NCBI RefSeq assembly: GCF_019649055.1
Contig: NW_026570239.1
Coordinates: forward strand, 1,364,001-1,428,000
DNA from: Paramacrobiotus metropolitanus
Lineage: Eukaryota > Tardigrada > Eutardigrada > Parachela > Macrobiotidae
DNA: 64,000 nucleotides
Direction of reading: 5' to 3'
Shown here: piece after piece, positions 43,746-54,626 of the stretch
How positions within the stretch are numbered: the stretch's first letter is position 1
Layout: every line of letters begins with the position of its first letter
Position numbers and translations under genes: made by a program
The notes under the pieces: generated by a model
Databases searched by the model: none
The model's input: only the letters and a program-made list of their open reading frames with translations
What the model was told of the DNA's origin: nothing

Positions 43746-46274
43746 ATGGTAAAATTGCGTTGTATAATTTGCTCCATCCTCGTTCTGGTTTTTGCCGAGG
43801 GTCTGCTTGCCATATACAACGGAAGCAATGCCTACGACCATGATAACCCGTTCCAGGCGGCAATTCTATTCAGTAACGTCACGATAAAGAAACTTGTGTG
43901 GAAAAAGTACATTTGCACCGGATACGTAGTAAGTCACTGCACTGTCCAAGATTATTGAGTAGACTGAGATCAACATATTAACCAGTTAAAGATAGAGAAT
44001 GTGTCTTTATTTTGCTAGAAATTTTAGTTCGTTGATATTGTGCTTTGGTTTTATTTCAACTAAAACCTGCCATACATGCAAAACAATTTCAACAAACAGT
44101 TAAACACTGCTGAACATTTTCAGCAAACAGTCAACGCTTTTGATTACAACTTTTTTTGAACAGATATCCAGTCGCTGGATTGTCACAGCTGCTCATTGCT
44201 GTGCAAGATGCAGCCAACTTCAGGACTGCAGCGTTCTTTTGGGAACGAGTGACCTGTCAGCCCATTTCTCCAGACACGCGAAGCATATGAAGTTTCAACG
44301 GGCTGAACAGCATCCTGCTTATCAATCCGGAAACACGACCTATGACATTTGCCTCCTACAAACGCGAAAGGTACCCAGTTCTAATCAACATAGAGGTTTT
44401 TTGTCACACTCAGATTTTTTTGCACCGCTCCCTGATCCATCGCATAATACAATGCTTTTAAAATACGCACTTATAAATAAAATTTGTTTTTAATTCAGGT
44501 GATTAAATTTAACAACGATGTGGCGCCCATTTGCTTCGCAAATCCTGGGCTTCAAATAAAAAACGGAACGAATTGTACAATGGCTGGATGGGGCTCCATA
44601 ATATGCCACAGAGATTTCCCGTTCGAAAACGAATATCCGGAAGAAGAAAAGCCACTTGTGCGGCCTCCCAATTCCACTAGGGAAGCATTTCTTTTTTACA
44701 TAAAGGCACCTGTATACAGATTACAGACTTTATCGGATGTACAAAAGGAAAGTTCAGAATATTGCACAAGCCGTGCACTTGATCCAGGCGTAGCGTGCGC
44801 CAGGAGTCTACCTAATGAGGGTCCATACACTGGTGACAGTGGTGGACCTCTTAAATGCACAGCGTCGGACGAATACGAATATGCTTTTGCCACGTTCAAG
44901 CGCAAGTAAGCATTCGAACTGAAACTGCGGAGTGAGGATGAGGTCAACGAAATATAAGTTGGAAATTTTGTTAAAACACCGCGTACCAGAACACACAGGG
45001 AGGCTTCCCATTCAGAAAATTCAGAGTGTTTGCAGGAAGGTAGTATTGTTTATCTACGTAGCATAATTTAAAAAATAATTTCAGCTGCTGTAATCAAGAC
45101 GAGCATGGCCAAGCGCAAACTGAAAAGTACCCACTACCACATACTAATAAGTACAAGCCAGCATAGGCTTTACAAATGGCAGTCATGTTGTGGGCATTGC
45201 AGTAAGCCATTAGCCGGGACTCTTCCATCTACCGAGCATTTAGCCAAGTGGTACCCGCGTGCGGTGGTCTCTGCCAACGCTAAATTGTCAGCTTTCAGAA
45301 TTCAGCATTTTCTGGTTTTTGTGTTTGCTGATTAGCAAAAGATAGTTTGTTGCACGATGTGCATTTAAGCATAAATAACAACGCAGTTTTGACAGTACTA
45401 GGCAATCTGAAAGCGCTGGCAGAGACCACCACACGCGGAAATCGCTTAGCTAGATGCCCGAAAGCTGCAAGACCCCACGGCTAATGGCTTACTGCAATGT
45501 CCGCAAAATGACTGCTACGCGTAAAGCTTGTGCTGGCATTGTATTAGTATGTGGTAGTGACCCAGTGGGTACAATTTAGTTTGCGCTTGGTAACGCCCAT
45601 CTTGATCACAGCAGCCGAAACTATTTTTTTAATTATACTACATAGGTATACTACCTTTATGCCAAAACTCAGATTTTTCTGAATGAGAGCCTCCCTATGT
45701 GCCCTGGTTAGGTTAGCTAGAGAATAGAGATTAAATTCTAAAAGCAGTAAAACGGAGCCGATTACTTTAAACCGAAGTACATTCTCTTATGTGGTAATCT
45801 TCACATCCTGCATACATTGAGAATATTCAGGTCGTTGAAGACCATCAGTTTGCTAAACAACAATAAACAAAAATCTATGAGAACTATGGCTACAACTATT
45901 GCAATATACAACTATTGCATCTTTAGAATTTTTGCAGCGTGTGCATGGTGGAAAATTACCCCGCTGAGTACACTGATAATCAGCTACCGGACATCTTCGA
46001 GTGGGTACAAACGATGGTCGGCGAGCACGAGCTAAATAGGATCTGCAGAAATGCAACGGAAGACTTTCCTGTTGCCGAGTTTTTATCAGAGGAAGATGAG
46101 TCAATACGCTCAGTGTATGCTTTCGGTGTAACTATTAGCATTTTATTAATGGTAACCTTTTTTGGGGCGTTAAGACTTTATGCAGTACTTCGCAAACGTC
46201 CCGAAAGTAGAGAGCCAAGAAATGATGTTGAAAATTTGCGCATGCGTAGTTTTGATTTGCAAAAGCTGTTGTAA
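43746..46274 (+). CDS. Membrane-anchored chymotrypsin-fold serine protease
   Basis: Four exons join in phase (0, 0, 2) into 377 residues: 43746-43928 (donor GTAAGT), 44164-44370, 44499-44905 (donor GTAAGC) and 45938-46274. Poly(A) signal AATAAA at 46465-46470. Residues 1-22 are a signal peptide. The mature start IYNGS corresponds to the IVGG of trypsins. The triad is visible: H72 in WIVTAAHC, D122 in TYDICLL, S244 in TGDSGGP. Cys42/58-type and 168/182-type pairs (chymotrypsin numbering) are present; Cys191 is Tyr. Residue 189 is Gly, so trypsin specificity is not expected. The C-terminal helix IFEWVQTMV is followed by a transmembrane segment (about 325-348) and a basic cytoplasmic tail. No activation peptide separates signal and mature start. 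Intron 3 holds a 720-bp inverted-repeat element. Confidence 0.85.
44987..45706. mobile_element. Long-TIR element in protease intron 3
   Basis: Left arm (44987-45290) and right arm (45412-45706) are about 300-bp inverted copies. They start CAGAACACACAGGGAGGC and CAGGGCACATAGGGAGGC, run through ATTCAGAAAA, AAGGTAGTAT and GCAGTAAGCCATTAGCCG, and end near TGGTGGTCTCTGCCA. About 120 bp of unique sequence lies between. No protein is encoded and no exact target duplication was found. The CAGGG-type end suggests a DNA transposon, class unresolved. Confidence 0.8.
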
Positions 46275-46470
46275 AGAAAGGTTACTAGAGAAAAGCGTTC
46301 AAAATCAGACTATCGCTAGAACTATCCTGTTTTTTTTCAATGCGAAGTCGCTGAGATATTGCGACGTAAGTGTTCCATTTATTGCACCTTGTGAATCACC
46401 GAAAGTGAATTGCTATTCAAGTTTTAACTAACGCTACGTAGCGGACACCTGGAATAGCCGAAGCAATAAA

Positions 46471-48012
46471 AAGCAATCACGAACTTCAGAACCATATAGA
46501 AGTAATAACGACACATACTTTGCATAAACAAGATGGGTCAGGAAAAAGTCAAGACTGCAGCATTAGTTCAGTCAATCACTGACCTAACAGGCGCTGTGCA
46601 CTGGACAGCTGAGGATGTTACATAAGATCGGCTGTCAATGTCCTGTGAGCGTGAATAAAATTCAACTCTCCCCCTTTGCATTCTTATCGTTTGTAAAAAG
46701 CCATATTAACTGTATTTAATATAAGTAAAAGTTAAAGATTTAGAAGCACAGTTGAGTATTAATATAGTATTAACCGAAGGCGGAGCCGCAGGCAACGCCG
46801 AACTGCGGCGCAAGCGGAGCTCGCGGAGCAGCAAGCGAGCCTTCCATTTTCTGGATAAAAAAAATGTAAATAAGACAATTCCCAGTGTCCAAAGTAGTCT
46901 GAAACTTATTCAGTGTACGGGTAGCTATAATATATTATGCGCAAAAAAAGTAATTAACATACCACTTAAATTAGTGCTTAAACTGAATACCACCTAAATT
47001 AGTGCTTACCGCTTAATTTGAATTACCAACTTTAGAGAATTTCAAAATAATTCGATAGCAGAAAAGTTAGTAACGTAAACCGATTACCATAAGTTTACGT
47101 TATTCGCTAAGTGACCGTCAATAATTGTGGTGGACCGATCAGTTCAAATCAACCGTCTGTGTTCTGTGGTAAACTTATAAAAAAAAAAATTTCTTCTCCG
47201 CTTAAATCAAAGGCATTCAAAACACACGTCTTTTGATGCAACCAAAACGTTGCTGTACGGACAACTTTGAATATAACACGCAATTTGCTTATGCAGTTAG
47301 CGGGAAACAGCGACTGATGCTGTTTCCGGTAGGCGCGCGCCGGATATATATTCAATACGTAAGACGAAGGGGCGGGCATGGCTGGACATTTTGCAACTTC
47401 TTTGTTACAGGGGGTTGGGTGACGGAAGGGTTTTCATGCGCTGCAGGCCGAAACCATGGAAAACAATGAAAAAATCATTTTAATAAAAATAGTTTAATTT
47501 TATAATGGACGGTTGGGCTTTTTGCTACGTTTGCGGTAATTGCGTTGTAATAATTCGGTCCTTAGCGCTATACAACTAGAGAGTGGAGCTGAAAAATCGT
47601 TTGAAAAAAAAACGTTACGCAAACTGGTGTCGCGATGTTAGTGCAGCTATGGTGCCGGGTAGAGCGTAGCTTTAAGTGCAGTGTATGAAAATTATTAATG
47701 CTATGGTACATTTAAATTGAACTTATATTTAAAATGCATGCATGCAGTTTAGACATAACATCATTTAATCCGAATTAAGCGTCACATTAATTGTAAAAAT
47801 CAAGCATAGAAGTATTTAGGAATACGCTAAAAAATGACTGAAAAAATTGTTTTTAAATCATTTAATTAAGGTAAGTTATTTGCACAGTAGTTTCTTCCGC
47901 GCAATTTGCGCGGGGTCTACTAGTATTAAAAGTATTTTTCGTTCAAAGGATTTACTACGAAGTTATTTGAAGTAAATTCTTTTAACACTTATCCATAATA
48001 ATTCAGTGGACT
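46471..48012. other. Intergenic, nothing recognised
   Basis: No gene supported. A GC-rich patch at 46780-46830 inside AT-rich sequence can form a hairpin (GCCGCAG..CTGCGGC). Short open frames at 47149-47469 overlap on both strands without motifs. Confidence 0.4.
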
Positions 48013-48258
48013 CGTCAAGTGGTGGGGGATTGTCGGACACTGTCTGCGATAAAAACAGCCCGAATCCCAGAAATCGGTTGCAGCGCATGCGCATATTCCC
48101 ATCGTCGGACATCCAAGGCGCCGGCTGTTAACAGCCGGCGCCTTACAGATATTCAAAAATCCTGACCAATTAGATTGAGCTTCTGCACGCAGAGATAAAA
48201 TGCTAAGATGCAAATTGTTTTGTTGCTGACAGTGTCCGTTGTTCCACCAACTACTTGA
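48013..48258. mobile_element. MITE with a 30-bp perfect palindrome at its centre
   Basis: Termini TCAAGTGGTGGGGG..CGGACACTGTC (48016-48045) and the inverse GACAGTGTCCG..CCACCAACTACTTGA (to about 48257) are imperfect inverted repeats of about 30 bp. Near the centre, 48115-48144 is a perfect palindrome, AAGGCGCCGGCTGTT and its complement. No coding sequence and no clear target duplication. Confidence 0.6.
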
Positions 48259-48544
48259 TAAATCTACAGAATTATTGCCAAGTATTTAAAGTAGATATTT
48301 CCACTTTCATAGAACTGTTAGCGCAGACGTGGACAAAAACGTATGAATTCAGTGGTATCAGAAAATTCCCTGGGAAATGCGCAATGCATGGTACCTGGAA
48401 CGGAAATGGAGGTGGTTCGTTAGCAGTGCTGGCCAAGCGACGCGGTATAAGAAGTGTGTAGCCGCTCACGATAGTTGCCTGCTACAACACAACGTTCCTA
48501 AGAGGGCCTACGATAGCTGTCTGCTGTGAACAGCTGCTTGATTC

Positions 48545-50902
48545 TTCTCAAAGATGTTTGATATTCGGCTGCTGCGCATAACCGGCCTGGCATTGTCTTT
48601 GACCCTCCACGGCGACGACACCGAGTACACCATCCCGCCAGGACAACCGGGTGGCTTCACACCATATGTTCTCATCCAGAAACCCTGGCCGGATGGCCAA
48701 AGCAACCACGGACGCATGGTCGACGCTGCAAGGGCTTTAGCTAAAATCATAGAAGAATATTTTGATGACTATCTCTACGCGGGGATGAACAAGTGCGCCG
48801 TGGACAGATATCTCCACTGACGTGAATGCGTGGCGGGATACAGGAACAGTGATTTTGTGCAGAGCCTGGCAGCATAAACGCAGCTTCCGCGATGTTCTTC
48901 CATACCGCTTCCATTTGTCCCCAGCGAACCAGACTGAACCCCTTAAGTATCGCGATCTGTACGCGACGGCTGGCGACATATTTCAATGTGAGCCTGGTCT
49001 GCAAGTTATTCCGGCGGAATATCCGCTGTGTCGTATTAGCCATATTTCGCGAGCAATTGTGGTATAATTCGGGTGTTATGTAGCCGATGTTAGCACGATG
49101 GAGCAAGTTGCGACCATTCCTGAGGGAGCCTACATCCCGTGCCGCCTCCGCAATGCTTGTCCGCAAGTTAGGAACGAAACAGGGACCATCTGGTGACGTC
49201 TGGACCTTGGCGGCCAACCCCCCAGTTACTGTGCTTTAGGCAGTCTTGGAATGATGCCTTTATAACTTTTGCTCGCTATAATCATTTTAATGTGAGCTTC
49301 GTCAATCATTTTTTCTTTTGTATCTGTCCTAAACTGTTCATCCAGTGTTATGTATTGTTACCGCGAATAAATGTTTGTCGTTATTGATGTATGGAGCAGC
49401 AGTAAGACCACATCCGAGAAAGATGATGTGCCTTCGTCAGCATAATTATTGCATTCACCGTAAAGAAGCCGCCGGCGTTTTCATACACATGGCAGGTACA
49501 ATTTATTGCACATTGTCGAGGAAGTCCTCGCATAACCTTGCACACGTTTATCCGTAAACTATCTTTCAAGCCTTCATGTTACGTCTGGGCTCGAAATTAG
49601 CTGACACTGAAAATACCATTACACAGAGCACGTGTTGGTTCTTACGCCAGTGAGTCTGAAAAAATGTTCACGGCAGAGAACTGGCCCCCAAACATCGGGG
49701 TGCGTGAATGGCAGTTCACCCCTAAGGAGCAGTAGTTGCCGCTGTCTCGTATGCATCATCAGACTTCTGTTTTCTAGTACTTAGTTTGTACTTTCACATG
49801 ATACTTATTAAAGGTCCAGTACCTAGAGCACTTTTTCACATGTTTATTGTTTCAAAACGCGTTTCTTGGTTGCTTTAATACTGGACACTGCCAACGATAA
49901 ATCATGATAAATCCGGAATGTTTTACGTGTAGCGTGTATTTACGTATGCGTACGATGGTAACGTGATGTGCACCTACTTGTATGAATGTCTCATAAATCT
50001 TGTGCTGTTAATATTGTGCCATTAACTGCTGGCCAGTAAGAAAATAACCGGGAAACACATATCCTAACTAATGCACAGTATATTACAAAACTGTCCGGCA
50101 GAAAACTGTAAGTGGACATTTTTACCAACACGGATTCTATTTGTCGGGTAAGCATTTTGTCGATCAGCAAACATTGTCACCAAGTTGTCGATAAGCAAAA
50201 TAGATGTCAGCAAATTGTCGGTGTGTCAACAAGCACACTACGGTATGAAGGTAGAAGTTATTAACAACAATTAATGTGGAACGGACAGAAAAATTTAATA
50301 ATGTGCAGCGTGCATTTCGTACTTTTATTGGAGCTTATAATACTTACAATAGGTGATCTGAATCGCATAAATATGCAGTTATGCCAAATAATACCAAAAT
50401 TTCAGATTAGCAGGAACAATTGTCAGAACTTAATAAACCCGAAATCGACCCGGACTCAACCGGTCGTTCTCGCGTACGACCAAACGTTTCACCGCATAAC
50501 AGTCTGCCGCAGGAAAATTTTCATTTCGCAGCGGCATTTTCGAGGTTGCAACGTCGTATGGCGAATACAACTCGTAATTCTCCAATTTTCGTTACAGAAG
50601 GTAGGAATATTTGCAGGAATTCTAGTGTTGTGCCTTCAGTGGTGGACCGCTTTTATGCATTTCAAGTTTGAATCCACATAAGCGGTCCTCGGCTGTCGGC
50701 TGTGAGAGGGCCGGTGTTGTCAGGGACTGCCGGTGCACCGCAACGGTAATGCAGTGGGTCGCGCAACGGCAAATGAGAGACAAACTTGTGCTAATGATTT
50801 TGCAATGAAAGAGAGTATAGATCACTTACCGGTATTTATACGCATGCTATGTTGGTTTTAACTGCAAACTGTCCTTGCACTGTGCACACAAACTATATTT
50901 AA
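48545..50902. repeat. Second duplicated segment, copy 2 (D2)
   Basis: The longer partner of 30840-32329, same orientation. Blocks absent from D1 include 48670-49070, about 49620-49800 and about 50040-50280. The last contains several GTCGGT / TTGTCGATAAGC motifs resembling those around 56750-57150, possibly another inserted element. AATAAA at 49366-49371 matches that of D1. A frame around 50405-50580 (TFHRITVCRRK..SQRHFRGCNVVWRIQ) is open in both copies but unrecognised. Confidence 0.75.
48554..49196 (+). pseudogene. Decayed gene of unknown family
   Basis: One frame (48554-48820) reads EYTIPPGQPGGFTPYVL then PWPDGQSNHGRMVDAARAL. Near 48800 the likely continuation moves to another frame (STDVNAWRDTGTV, YRFHLSPANQTEPLKY, LYATAGDIFQC). 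After an in-frame TAA at 49065 the same frame resumes with EQVATIPEGAYIPCR and NACPQVRNETGTIW, ending TGA 49194-49196. Poly(A) signal about 170 bp downstream. The last 30 codons also survive in D1, with differences concentrated at third codon positions, so this was once real coding sequence. An undetected intron could replace the stop. Function unknown. Confidence 0.35.
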
Positions 50903-51722
50903 TATTGTATCAGTAACTGATAACACTGCGCACATTGCATTGCATAATTTCAGCCACAAACCGCTGTTTAAACATTAAAGAGCTAACTATTCTCCCAGTG
51001 AAATAGCTGCGTTACCATTTAGGGATTTCCTAGGCCGTAGATAACAGAAGCACACAACAATGGATCTCACAGCAATAAGTAGACTGTAGACTGGACCGTT
51101 TAACCTTTCACTGTCTGTTTGCATGTGTGTCAGCCTCTTTGTTATCTTCGTCGGTTTGTTGACAGCAACAAACTGCACAATTCACCCGGGTAGTAAATCC
51201 TTAGGTCCAAACAATTACGGCGCTCTTTTCTGTCGTTACATATGAATGCTGTCTCTAACTGATAACACTGCATAAGCGTTTATTGGCACTGGCTTTGAAG
51301 CAGTTGCAACATTCGACAATTCCTAGTTGTTTTACGTGTAAAGGAGGCCGTGAAATAAGAAAATTAAATGTTTAAAAGTAAAAAACATTTAAGAAGAAAA
51401 TATTTTTAAAAGAAGTACATATTACGCTGACCGCTAAATAAAATTGGAAAGACCCAGCAATTGCCCACCAGTATTAGCAAAGCTAATAATAACAGGTAAA
51501 CTTGGATAATAAAAACATAAAAAAGGTCAAATAAAGTTTTGGAAACAACAAATGGAAATTAATTATTTACCAAAAACAATAAAAACCTATTCGGAGAAAA
51601 CATTTACATAAGCGTAAGAACTGATTAAACTGGCATAGTCACAAGAAACCTTAGTCTGAGTATGAATTTTATTTCATAAATACGAGTTTCACATTACATA
51701 ACGAAAATAGTTAGTCACAAAT
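50903..51722. other. Intergenic / 3' flank of non-LTR element
   Basis: No gene recognised. Part of this AT-rich stretch may be the 3' UTR of the minus-strand retroelement that ends its coding part at 51723. Confidence 0.35.
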
Positions 51723-52412
51723 TCACAGCAACAGAATCTTATTTAATGCTGCCGCCCCTTCCATTGTTCCAGGTACACAAGTGGCGTTGCCTCGCTGAAT
51801 TTCCAACGATATTCGCTTGCGTAGGAACTCATGGGAACGAGGTTCACCTGTTTGGAGCTGGAGTCGCTTCCCAATTTCTTTAATTAGAGCGATGGCCGAC
51901 TTTCCCCACGGTCCGAGAGTTTCGAAGGCTAATGGCGCGAAGATGTATCTTCCCAACAGACACAAGTACAGTCGCACTTTTCTATCTTCGGCCTGCGCTG
52001 CAGCGGATCCAGCAGAAGCTGACGTGAATTTTAAGTGAGACAGGGCGACGGTATCGACACAGGTGACGTCCCACGCCAAGCACATACCGCGTTTCCAGGC
52101 AAAGGTCGTGCACCCATCCGGGCGACGATCCGACGTGTGGGATGTTCCGCGCGGCTCCAGTTTGGCAGGGATGCCCGCTGACACCAGCGCTCTGCAGACG
52201 ATATTGTTCAGGCCGCCGTGACGCGGATGTCTTCCAGCAGAGAAGGAACAGGATAAGCCGTGGTGGCCATATGCATCAACGGGCTTGTGACACTTGGCGC
52301 ATGAATGCGGCTCACAGATGGAAACGCCTAGCCTCAAACCGACTGAAATTTTTACCGTGTCGTCATCAAGGAGATTGCCGATGTGTGCCGAGGGCAAGGC
52401 ATTCAACCACAA
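51723..52412 (-). CDS. Restriction-like endonuclease-type C-terminal region of non-LTR retroelement
   Basis: An open frame of 229 codons. It starts with a Cys/His cluster (CEPHSCAKCHKPVDAYGHHGLSC) of the kind that precedes the restriction-like endonuclease of R2/NeSL-type elements. It is followed by RPDGCTTFAWKRG and MCLAWDVTCVDT, compatible with a PD-(D/E)XK nuclease core, and by FAPLAFETLGPWG and RISLEIQRGNA near the end. The same layout occurs in a family of RT-linked proteins common in invertebrate genomes. It is the downstream continuation of the RT fragments at 52560-53779; the break between the two parts makes independent expression doubtful. The assignment to nuclease fold is inference from layout. 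Confidence 0.6.
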   Translation of the reverse strand: MWLNALPSAHIGNLLDDDTVKISVGLRLGVSICEPHSCAKCHKPVDAYGHHGLSCSFSAGRHPRHGGLNNIVCRALVSAGIPAKLEPRGTSHTSDRRPDGCTTFAWKRGMCLAWDVTCVDTVALSHLKFTSASAGSAAAQAEDRKVRLYLCLLGRYIFAPLAFETLGPWGKSAIALIKEIGKRLQLQTGEPRSHEFLRKRISLEIQRGNATCVPGTMEGAAALNKILLL

Positions 52413-52559
52413 GCCAGCTTCTGGTGTCGACTGAGCCAGGAGGCGGGCCCGGTTGACATCGTCGTCGCAAAAGATCTACAAAAGTAAAGACAGTGATGCG
52501 TTGCACAGCGGAAGGTCCCATGCTCGTTGTGTCTTACGGACGTTTAGCTCAGGAAGTTC

Positions 52560-53779
52560 ATCGAGGCGCGCTTTTGACTTGGACCGAAGGATGGTCAGGA
52601 AGCAGTAGCGACACTATGCCGGATACGGAATGAATCGAAGCCAAAAACGCTGGTAGCGCTAATTCTTCCGCCCGACGAATGCCAATACCGCCTCTGCTTA
52701 CTGGTAGTGTCGCCTGCCGCCAGCACGGGTAGTCGTATGGGCCGTGCGAACGTTGCACAGAGTTTGGAAACATTGCCGCGTGGTTTCGTCCAGCTGACAA
52801 AGCTGTTGTGGCTGCTTCCAGGCATTGCAGCCACGCAGCATGTAAATAATTTTCGGGGCGCCTAGGCAGTTTTTCAGGAGGAAAAGAGCGTGGTGACGTG
52901 GCAGGAGCTCCAACCGTTCACATGCCGTTTTCACGGTCGAGCACTTTTCGGCCACGGCTGGGCCAATAGCATCGTCCAAAACCGGTGCACCTAATAGTAA
53001 GAAGTCGGCATCTGAGAGAATGCGTAGCCGTGGGTACATCTCCAGAAAATCTGCAACGGCATCATCTCGTTCTTGCTGGGTTCCTCCGGAGATGTGAAGC
53101 TCGCACTTCGCTTCGTTCACCACTAGACCGATTTCGCGGGCTTTCAGTATAATCTGGCCAAAAGCGTGCGCTACTATCTTACTACTTACCGCTTACGTGC
53201 GCTATTGTCTACTACTTACCGCCCATGGTTCCGTCGTCCAAAAACCAGGCGTTTAAATCCGCCTTTAAAGATGCTACAATCGGCTGGAGTGCAAGGCAGA
53301 ACAGTAACGGGCCCAGTGGATCGCCTTGTTGTACTCCAGATTCCGACGACATAATCAGCTACTCGATGAAAAGCGAAGAATGATCACCATATGCAGTGCA
53401 TTATGCACTTCGTAGAAACGCTGTGTATTCGGGTAAACGGTGTTAAAGGCGTTCTTGAAGTCCACTTTCAAGGTAACCGTTAACTCCGCTACTGATGATT
53501 CAATAAACGTTCTTGCCGCGTGCACTATTGCCTCTGCACCACCACGCACGTTAAATCCTAGCTGCTGAGGCGACAAAATGGGTGCCATGCGGTCTGCTAC
53601 TCGGTGGCATATAATCTTGGCTGCAAGGCGGCGAAGGGTTAGTCCAACCGCTATGGGTCGGAGACCACCATCTTTTTTCCTCAGTGCGAGCAGCTTACCA
53701 CCAAAAAATACCGGTCGAATTTCAGCTGGGATACTTCCACTTAGGGCCAGATTCAGAACACTTGCAAGCGTCTGAGTTG
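52560..53779 (-). pseudogene. Reverse transcriptase of RLE-type non-LTR retroelement, broken
   Basis: Reading from 53779 downward: ASVLNLALSGSIPAEIRPVF, RKKDGGLRPIAVG, PQQLGFNVRGGAEA and motif A LKVDFKNAFN, up to about 53370. After a frame change: GVQQGDPLGPLLF and catalytic FLDDGT (about 53225-53350). A 31-bp tandem duplication (53165-53223) then destroys the frame. It resumes with NEAKCELHISGG and LLLGAPVLDDAIG (53123-52698), and after another shift TLPVSRGGIGIRRAEELALPAF (to 52560). The 5' part is missing: a pogo-like MITE begins at 53780, exactly where RT homology stops. Thus an inactive fragment. Confidence 0.75.
53165..53223. repeat. 31-bp tandem duplication inside the RT
   Basis: Two adjacent units, starting at 53165 and 53196, share CGTGCGCTA followed by ACTACTTACCGC. 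31 is not a multiple of three, and stop codons appear directly after the FLDDGTMGG motif on the minus strand. Confidence 0.7.
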
Positions 53780-54626
53780 CAGTAAAACCCTGCTATTACA
53801 CACATCTCCGTTCTTAGCTCCCCGAATGTTGTAAAGAGGTGCATGTTACATAGGGACACTGCCCCTAGGGGCGGTTATTAGCATACCCCCAGAGGGTAGG
53901 CCATATATTGATCAAAGTATAAAAGAACGGTGCCGCTGATGATTTGCTTACAGATATACATTCATATTATTTCTTCAAAATGGACACTGCCGCTTTTTAA
54001 TTGCATTCATTTTCAAAAAGATACCGTACCAGTGGCAGTTTATACTTCGGAATAAATAGGTAGTTTTCATTTTTAACCCTGTTTTGCTGTTTCTTACTGT
54101 CAGATTCAGTACTGCGCAGATCTAAAACAAAAACCGGAACTTTCTTCGAAATTTTAGTGCGCTTATTCGGCCAGCTGTACGTTACGCAGGGGTTTGGCTG
54201 TATGTGAATTACTGTCAGCCGTTCCATTATTATTATCTTCCTGGAGCAGACAACCCATTCATGGGACTTCACAATGACATCGCAAGTGTTAAATGGCATT
54301 GCTTTGTCTGGTCGAAAACATAAACTGAGAAAAATTGAACAATAACAAAAAGACAGAAAAACACTTATTCAGCTAAAGTGCTAAAGTCCATCGCCTTGAG
54401 AGCAAACTTAAAAAACCCAACACTTTCCGAATTTAGAATTTCCGCGTTAACTTCCGCGTTTCTGAATTCAGAATTTCCACAAAAGGTGTATGTTATATTT
54501 ATAGAGGGGTGAATATTATATAGAGAACTGACCCTATGTTATAATCCAGCGGACGGTCCGGTTCCCAGCCGCATGTATATAGGGGTGCATGTTGTATAGG
54601 GGTGTATGTGACGAGGGGTTTTACTG
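53780..54626. mobile_element. Pogo/mariner-like MITE at the duplication edge
   Basis: Starts CAGTAAAACCCTGC and ends ACGAGGGGTTTTACTG, followed by TA (54627-54628). The left neighbour is TG, perhaps a mutated TA. The interior has GGGGTGCATGTTGTATAGGG-like blocks as in the 18631 copy. About 850 bp, longer than its relatives. It separates the non-LTR RT fragment from the second duplication copy. Confidence 0.7.

Noticed and set aside
43650-43841. Minus-strand frame overlapping the protease start
   Set aside because: The plus-strand frame has a signal peptide and joins three more exons in phase; the minus frame has no support.
48747-49217. 156-codon open frame on the minus strand
   Set aside because: It lies opposite the frame that is conserved between D1 and D2, and has no recognisable domain; treated as a shadow.
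50274-50681. 135-codon frame with a hydrophobic start as a secreted protein gene
   Set aside because: Part of it is open in both D1 and D2, but indels between the copies shift the frame at both ends and no domain is recognised; left within the repeat description.
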